NCBI GenBank assembly: GCA_916610825.1
Contig: OU744448.1
Location: 3,635,465 to 3,699,464 of the forward strand
Length of the DNA: 64,000 nt
Reading direction: 5' to 3'
Source: Haliclystus octoradiatus
Taxonomy: Eukaryota > Cnidaria > Staurozoa > Stauromedusae > Haliclystidae
Under the pieces are notes generated by a model. It had not been told where the DNA came from, did no database searches, and saw only the letters and a program-made list of their open reading frames with translations. Positions 62,342-64,000 of the stretch are shown piece after piece (the stretch's first letter is position 1; each line of letters starts with the position of its first letter). The translations under genes were made by a program, and so were the position numbers.

Positions 62342-63139
62342 TCCAACTGCAATGTTTGTTTGCTTTTGGAACCACTTTGCTCTTCTATTTAAGTTGTGAG
62401 GCATGTATTTCACCCATTGCTCCCAAAATATGTTTGCCTTTTGTTGGACAATGTGGAATCTTTGCCTTGGGTTGATGTGGTAATCTGATTGAGGCTGATC
62501 AACGACTATATTGTGGCCATGTAAGAGACTGTTTGGTGAGATAAACAACATTTCTTCAAGTGGAACTTCAGGTTTGACTGGAAATAGCGGGCTGGAATTG
62601 ACCATGTAGGCAATTTCGTAGAATAGTGTGTGCTATTCATCTGGAGTCAATGGTCGTAGATGGCCATTTTGAACAGCCCCAAGAGCCTTTCTTACACTTT
62701 TGATGAGAGATTCGACTGAGCCATTCATGTGAGAGGCTGAGGCAGGGTTCCATTGCCAATCCAGATCATGCACAGTGATACCGTACTTCTTTGCTATTTC
62801 AATCTAATTGCCAGCAATTTCTTTCAATAATTCTTCAGCTCCAATAAAATTGCTACCTCCGTCGGTGTACATAATACCAGCACGATTACCTCGCAGTGAC
62901 ACAAAATTTCTAAAAGCAAGGAGGAATTTTTCTGAAGTTAACCCCACACCTCCGTTGACTTGATCATAAACAAATTCCAAAGGGATAGCTCGTGCAGTCA
63001 AGCAGGTGAATATCACTACATTTCCTTCTGATGTTTTGTTGCGAGACAGCTTCACGGGGAAAGGGCCAAAGCAATCAGCCCGAACGGCCTGAAAGGGTGC
63101 TTCATTGATGAGGCTTCGGAAATTGGGAAGCTCGCCCAT
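62342..63139 (-). pseudogene. BEL/Pao element 3 integrase core
   Basis: Minus strand: RADCFGPFPVKLS with the first acidic residue (about 63060-63100), MYTDGGSNFIGAEELLKEI with the second (about 62810-62870), then a TAG at about 62804. Past it, NGSVESLIKSVRKAL holds the Glu. A shifted frame (62264-62605) gives LFISPNSLLHGHNIV and QRFHIVQQKANIFWEQW. One stop, one shift and the SINE make it inactive. Confidence 0.78.
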
Positions 63140-63142
63140 ACG

Positions 63143-64000
63143 CTATTTAAGCATAGGGTTCTCTGTAATACGACAGTGGATACATTTAGGTTTGGTCTTT
63201 GCCAGAGTTTTCCCAATGCCAATGACCAACATTCCATCCTTTTCAATGGCAATTCGAGCTTTGTAGGATCCACCATGGCCCACTTGTTCATGGTAGTGTA
63301 AAGCGATTTTCTGATTGAGTGGCGTGTTTGGGAATATCATGGGAGCTATGACATTTTTGGAGAGCCAGGCCGTCTTCTGCAATCTCCCGCACATTCTCAC
63401 AACACCATCCTTTGGATCAATTTGTGGGCAATATCTCTGATAAATCTTGTCTTCAAAATCGACACCCCATTGCAATGCTTTTGCAATTTTGATCATGGTT
63501 TCATTGTTACATGACAGACCAAACTGGGATTTTATAGCTCTCAATATCTCTGGCCAAGATAATTCATTGTCATTCAAGGTGTTCATTGTCTTTGCTTGGT
63601 CAGTGTCCACTTCTGTGAGCTTCATCGCTGATACCTTTCTCTTTTTTCGTTTGCGTTTCTTTTGTCGCGTTGGTAGTCTCACTTCAGAGTCTTTTCCAAG
63701 ATTTTGTTCTTCGATAGCTAGATCACCATTGCAGTTGGAATCCTCAGCAGGAGTTGCTTCAAATCCCCATGTTGATTTTTCAGTATAAAGGAAGTCTGGT
63801 CCTTGTAACCATTTCTCAAATTGTTCGACGGGAATTGATCTTGTCAGTGCATCTGCTGGATTTTGGTCAGTCAGGATGTACTTGAAACGATCTGGTGATA
63901 TTGTCTCCTGTACCTCAGCCACTCGAGATTGCACAAATGCCTTGTACTTGGTTGAATCTGTTTTTACCCATCAAAGTGCTGGCATCGAATCTGGCCAACA
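63143..64000 (-). pseudogene. BEL/Pao element 3 RNase H end and integrase zinc region
   Basis: On the minus strand YILTDQNPADALTRSIPVEQ and FEKWLQGPDFL are the typical end of Pao RNase H. HYHEQVGHGGSYKARIAIEK with CIHC form the HHCC zinc module of integrase. A Lys/Arg-rich linker (RQKKRKRKKRK) lies between. The frame is open from the window edge side at 63934 to a stop at 63143. Confidence 0.78.

Larger units (their letters stand above)
61878..64000 (-). mobile_element. BEL/Pao element 3, truncated by the window edge
   Basis: Minus-strand pol pieces in the order RNase H end, integrase zinc region, integrase core and integrase C-terminal domain, interrupted by a SINE at 62123-62341. Gag, protease and reverse transcriptase would lie beyond base 64000. 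Confidence 0.8.

Overview
This window is animal nuclear DNA. It is AT-rich, its genes are split by GT-AG introns, and it is packed with transposable elements. No bacterial signals (operons, Shine-Dalgarno sites, CRISPR) are seen. The sequence alone does not fix the species. The mix of BEL/Pao and Ty3/gypsy retrotransposons, piggyBac, hAT, pogo-like and TTA/TTAA-site MITEs, and a tRNA-derived SINE suits a marine invertebrate; that is inference.

Two host genes can be rebuilt by splicing, both on the + strand. (1) A multi-SH3 adaptor gene, about 14.3-26.3 kb, has seven exons that join in frame to about 938 codons: a proline-rich N-terminal half and five C-terminal SH3 domains, the layout of vertebrate SH3D19 (Eve-1/EBP). 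(2) A small RRM (RNA-recognition motif) protein gene has exons at 27755-27832, 53397-53479, 57937-58166 and 59243-59433. All phases agree and give about 193 codons. Its first intron would be 25.6 kb long and almost wholly made of transposons.

Layout. 0-3 kb: AT-rich, no gene. 3.3-5.5 kb: decayed DDE-type transposase of unassigned family. 7.0-13.0 kb: a 6-kb element with roughly 180-bp inverted repeats and a large broken minus-strand protein with zinc-finger-like and PIN/XPG-nuclease-like motifs. 13.0-14.1 kb: foldback elements. 14.3-26.3 kb: the SH3 gene, with MITEs in its introns. 27.8-51.4 kb: a nested transposon stack. A minus-strand gypsy element (flanked by AATTT) carries a plus-strand gypsy element (flanked by GATAG) inside its 3' LTR. 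The inner gypsy carries a hAT transposon, itself hit by a TTAA-flanked MITE, and a piggyBac. The body of the outer gypsy is replaced by two BEL/Pao elements, one broken by another gypsy element, and its gag is split by a 1.85-kb hAT-type element with a perfect 8-bp duplication. 51.4-61.8 kb: the rest of the RRM gene plus MITEs. 61.9-64 kb: a minus-strand BEL/Pao pol interrupted by a SINE and cut by the window edge.

Nearly every transposon gene is broken by frameshifts or stops. The best kept is the gypsy pol at 44.3-47.4 kb, which has one stop between RNase H and integrase and a clear -1 frameshift site (GGGAAAC) in its gag/pol overlap. I see no functional tRNA, rRNA or known ncRNA gene, and no coherent new biological system. 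The most informative novelties are the nested stack sitting 12 bases behind a splice donor, the 6-kb long-TIR element, and several small MITE families with clean target duplications.
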